Origin: Porphyromonas vaginalis
Lineage (GTDB): Bacteria > Bacteroidota > Bacteroidia > Bacteroidales > Porphyromonadaceae
Reading direction: 5' to 3'
NCBI RefSeq assembly: GCF_958301595.1
Contig: NZ_CATQJU010000001.1
Location: 1,426,001-1,490,000 of the forward strand
DNA length: 64,000 nt
Part shown: positions 61,467 through 64,000 of the stretch, piece by piece
How positions within the stretch are numbered: position 1 is the first letter of the stretch
How the letters are laid out: every line of letters starts with the position of its first letter
Program-made: the position numbers and the translations under genes
Notes under the pieces: model-generated
Seen by the model: only the letters and a program-made list of their open reading frames with translations
What the model was told of the DNA's origin: nothing
Databases searched by the model: none

Positions 61467-62846
61467 TTACTCCTCGGTAGCTTCGTCTTCCTTGAGGTCT
61501 TCGATGATCGCCTCTGCGATCTCACTTTGCGTAGGCACGGGGCTCTTGAGCAGGTCAATGTTTTCCTGTGGTAGCCCCATCTCCTCTAGCTCCTCAAGGT
61601 CAAACTCGGACGAGAGGATACGGAGGACATGGTCGATGGTCTCTATCTCGAGATCGGTCTTCTTAAGCAACTCTGAGCGAGGTGTGGTCAGGACGGCACG
61701 AGCCGTGTTGAGACCTATGTCTAGAAGCATCTTGATGACCCAGTCCTCAATCTCATCGCTAAACTCGGAGAGGTAGATATCCTCCTCGGTCGTATCTGCT
61801 GCATCGCGGAATACCTCAATCTCAAAGCCCGTCAGGACGGACGCGAGCTTGATGTTGCTGGCATTCTTACCGATAGCTAGAGGCACATCCTCTGGACGTA
61901 GGTAAACCTCTGCCTTGGCGGTCTCTGGATAGAGCTCGATCGAAGAGATCTTAGCCGGACTTAGCGCACGCTGTATAAAGAGACTATCGTTTGCCGTGTA
62001 GGTGAGGACGTCAATGTTCTCCCCATGTAGCTCCCGGACGATGCCACGTATGCGGCTACCATTCATACCGACACAAGAGCCGACGGGATCGATGCGATCA
62101 TCGTACGACTCGACGGCAATCTTGGCGCGAACGCCTGGGATGCGTGCTACACGCTTGATGGTGATCAGTCCGTCAGCGATCTCAGGGACGTTGATCTCGA
62201 AGAGACGCTTGAGGAACTCAGGGCTAGTGCGTGAGAGTGTGACGCGAGGGTTATTGTTCTCATTATCTACACGAGCTATGACGGCATGGACGCTATCGCC
62301 CTTGCGGAAGTACTCGTCGGGGATCTGCTCGCTCTTGGGCATGATAAGCTCGTTGCCATCCTCGTCGACGAGCAGAGTCTCACGCTTCCACACCTGATAG
62401 ACTTCGGCCGTGATCAGCTCTCCCACACGCTCTATGAAGGTTTGGTAGAAGTGCTCCTTCTGCAGATCCAAGATCTTGCTCGAGAGGGTCTGGCGTAGAT
62501 TGACGATGGCGCGCCGACCGAAGGAGAGGAAGTCTACCGAGTCGGTCACATCATCTCCGATCTCAGCCTCGGGATCTATCTCAAGAGCCTCCGTGTAGGC
62601 TACCTGCTCGTTTTCCCGCTCGACGGCATCGTCGGCAACCACCTCGCGGGTGCGCCAGATCTCAAAGTCTCCGCTATCCGCATTGATGATTACGTCAAAG
62701 TTGTCGTCTGAACCAAACATCTTAGCAAGGATGCTCCGGAAGGAGTCCTCTAATACGTGGAGCATCGTCTCCTCGTCTATGTTCTTTAGTTCTTTGAATT
62801 CAGTGAGTAGAACCTTTAAGCTCGTTGCTTCTTTCTTTCTAGCCAT
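61467..62846 (-). CDS. nusA: Transcription termination/antitermination factor NusA
   Basis: A 459-residue RNA-polymerase-binding protein. N-terminal domain (LLTEFKELKNIDEETMLHVL), S1 domain (about 140-210, GELITAEVYQVWKRETLLVD), two KH domains (VRAKIAVESYDDRIDPVGSC, MNGSRIRGIVRELHGENIDV; GKNASNIKLASVLTGFEIEV) and a short acidic C-terminus without full helix-hairpin-helix repeats. Classical position between rimP and infB, with 67-bp and 107-bp gaps. Confidence 0.96.
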   Translation of the reverse strand: MARKKEATSLKVLLTEFKELKNIDEETMLHVLEDSFRSILAKMFGSDDNFDVIINADSGDFEIWRTREVVADDAVERENEQVAYTEALEIDPEAEIGDDVTDSVDFLSFGRRAIVNLRQTLSSKILDLQKEHFYQTFIERVGELITAEVYQVWKRETLLVDEDGNELIMPKSEQIPDEYFRKGDSVHAVIARVDNENNNPRVTLSRTSPEFLKRLFEINVPEIADGLITIKRVARIPGVRAKIAVESYDDRIDPVGSCVGMNGSRIRGIVRELHGENIDVLTYTANDSLFIQRALSPAKISSIELYPETAKAEVYLRPEDVPLAIGKNASNIKLASVLTGFEIEVFRDAADTTEEDIYLSEFSDEIEDWVIKMLLDIGLNTARAVLTTPRSELLKKTDLEIETIDHVLRILSSEFDLEELEEMGLPQENIDLLKSPVPTQSEIAEAIIEDLKEDEATEE

Positions 62847-62913
62847 ATATGTATGTTGGGTCTCTTCTGTGGGACTAGTATATCTAAGTAATGGTGGGAG
62901 AGGGGGATCGCTA

Positions 62914-63411
62914 TCAGAGTGCCTTGTCTAGGTCGTACGAGATGCGCTTGAGCTGATCACGCTCGATGCGGTGAGGCTCGATGATCTGCTGCTTTTTCTT
63001 CTTCTTGCCATCCTGTATGGTCTCTGTGCGCTCGATCTCTAGGATGACGTACTCGGGGAGCTGATCAGCATCCCGGGCACCGACCTCTATGAGCTTGCCG
63101 TGCCACTTCATGCCTGACGCATCGACCGCCTGCACGGGCGCCTCTAGATGACGTGTGTACTGCTCGTAGACCTGCCACGGATCGGAGAGACTGGGCGACG
63201 ACACCTCGAGGGCGTAGTCCTCCTCCTCGTCACGATCGTGTAGCTGGGTGATGGCTCTAGAGACCTCGACACAGCGAGAGATGGGCAAGCCTCCCATGGC
63301 ATCGATCACTACGCGGATCTGATCCCCTGGGCTACTAGTTATCTCCACGACGAACTCGTCCTCGTGGAGCATCTGCTCTATTTCTGTGCGGAGTACTGCT
63401 AGATCTATCAT
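62914..63411 (-). CDS. rimP: Ribosome maturation factor RimP
   Basis: A 165-residue 30S-assembly factor. VVIDAMGGLPISRCVEVSRAI, then DYALEVSSPSLSDPW (the conserved LEVSSPG-like motif with the final Gly changed to Ser). The C-terminal SH3-like domain ends in a Lys-rich loop. First gene of the operon. Confidence 0.94.
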   Translation of the reverse strand: MIDLAVLRTEIEQMLHEDEFVVEITSSPGDQIRVVIDAMGGLPISRCVEVSRAITQLHDRDEEEDYALEVSSPSLSDPWQVYEQYTRHLEAPVQAVDASGMKWHGKLIEVGARDADQLPEYVILEIERTETIQDGKKKKKQQIIEPHRIERDQLKRISYDLDKAL

Positions 63412-63529
63412 GATACTCGATGGTTTATATACAAAAAGGAGGGAACCGCTGTCGCATGGCTTCCTCCTCCATACCTAAGCTGAGACGACTGCTCGTGAGC
63501 CGTACGACCTCAACCGGTTCATTACGATG

Positions 63530-63537
63530 CAAAGATA
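63530..63537 (-). promoter_or_regulatory. TATCTTTG -7 element for rimP-nusA-infB
   Basis: Minus-strand TATCTTTG about 120 bp before rimP; -33 match is weak. The leader between carries no obvious structure. Confidence 0.55.
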
Positions 63538-63599
63538 GTAATATTTCTTCAGATAGCACACTATCTACCCGATTCGAAAATCTTACGAGTAACGATTTG

Positions 63600-63720
63600 T
63601 AGAAGAGACGCACGGTCGTGCGTCCGTCCCTGTCAAGGGTTACAATGTCCCGATTACACGTCTTGTCGTTTGACAACGGACGCTCTCTCGCTAGAGACTC
63701 CCGAGCGTCCCTACACAGGG
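63600..63720. repeat. R4 palindromes
   Basis: Two copies: GACGCACGGTCGTGCGTCC at about 63608, and a diverged pair (GGACGCTCTCTCGCTAGAGA ... GAGCGTCC) at about 63679-63711. Nothing else between rimP and the MITE. Confidence 0.5.
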
Positions 63721-63796
63721 GCTACCCGAAAGATTTGCGGAGTCGTCTCTACCCGATGCAAGGTAAATAATACAGAGGAGCTGCCTAGGTAATAAT

Positions 63797-63970
63797 GAGA
63801 CTGTTGCAAAAGTTAACAGTCTCACAATCTTGCTCGCAAGATTGTCCTGACTTTGCAGAAAGGATGAAGTGCAAGGCGCTGAGGGTGAGGTCTGAAGGGA
63901 GCATACCTACGTATGTGACCGAAGCTGAATCCCGAAAGCAACACAGCGATTCGCCTTTATGCAACAGTCT
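63797..63970. mobile_element. MITE copy 2, inverted relative to copy 1
   Basis: About 174 bp, nearly identical in reverse orientation to 27391-27565. The left end is GAGACTGTTGCA and carries the terminal hairpin and CAATCTTGC/GCAAGATTG. The right end is TGCAACAGTCT with the last base changed; a target duplication is not clear. The last 30 bases of the window hold nothing I can name. Confidence 0.8.
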
Positions 63971-64000
63971 TAATGTTGGAAGAATGAAAAATGTCAAGCC

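Noticed and set aside
1-64000. tRNA and rRNA genes
   Set aside because: No cloverleaf with a T-loop GTTCGA-type motif or rRNA signature was recognised; a tRNAscan run would settle it.

Overview
The window looks like chromosome of a Porphyromonas-type anaerobe (Bacteroidota). The reasons are Bacteroidota promoters (a TTG element, 19-20 bp, then TAnnTTTG) ahead of many genes, fimbrillin-like lipoproteins, T9SS-style C-terminal sequences, an asaccharolytic-type peptidase set (pepD, dcp), the dapB-lepB and clpP-clpX-recQ-surA-ostA-mutL gene orders, and many short palindromic intergenic repeats. Genus is inferred from gene content and style; species is not claimed.

Layout. 1-2.1 kb: small membrane protein, OmpH-like lipoprotein, dapB, lepB (cut by the window edge), all leftward. 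2.3-3.7 kb: pepD. 3.76-5.27 kb: no protein gene, but a tandem series of short structured RNAs, most with their own TAnnTTTG promoter and a 5'/3' closing stem. 5.27-5.8 kb: a composite repeat, R2-R1-R2. 5.9-8.3 kb: a four-module LRR-like surface protein. 8.6-12 kb: a metal-uptake-like set (His/Cys small protein, TonB receptor, His-tailed lipoprotein). 13.4-17.9 kb: three fimbrillin-like lipoproteins with three different C-terminal heads, one a nuclease. 18.4-21.2 kb: ABC exporter plus an HsdR-N-like protein. 21.2-27.3 kb: AMP nucleosidase and a 1769-residue DUF4011/helicase/Vsr-like protein with the layout of the antiphage protein Hhe. 27.7-28.7 kb: holA. 29-36 kb: lamin-tail protein, dcp, GH57 and GT4 in one leftward operon. 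36-39 kb: T9SS cargo and glycogen debranching enzyme. 39.6-41.2 kb: an IS3-type element inside a repeat. 41.9-52.3 kb: mutL, ostA, surA, recQ, clpX, clpP. 53.3-57.8 kb: radical SAM, polA, acetyltransferase. 58.2-63.4 kb: infB, nusA, rimP.

Two structures are not explained by ordinary annotation. First, the small-RNA array at 3.76-5.27 kb: about nine units, three of them clear paralogues, two of which show pair-preserving substitutions in the closing stem. Second, several unrelated-looking intergenic sequences (three R1 copies, 28759-28926, 57989-58107, and a two-box version near 39240) share one hidden architecture: symmetric boxes repeated every 22 bp (21 bp in the middle of R1), up to eight boxes per array, with different half-sites in each array (CCAC/GTGG, TTCC/GGAA, ACT/AGT). 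An IS insertion interrupts one array; removing the IS and one copy of its 5-bp target duplication restores the 22-bp step exactly.

Other points of note are a duplicated 3' end of mutL with a relic between the copies, a 13-bp inverted-repeat element full of hairpins at 41.3-41.55 kb, a MITE with a clean 5-bp target duplication, and end-fragments of that MITE including one in the clpP leader. All calls rest on reading the sequence; no database search or folding program was run.
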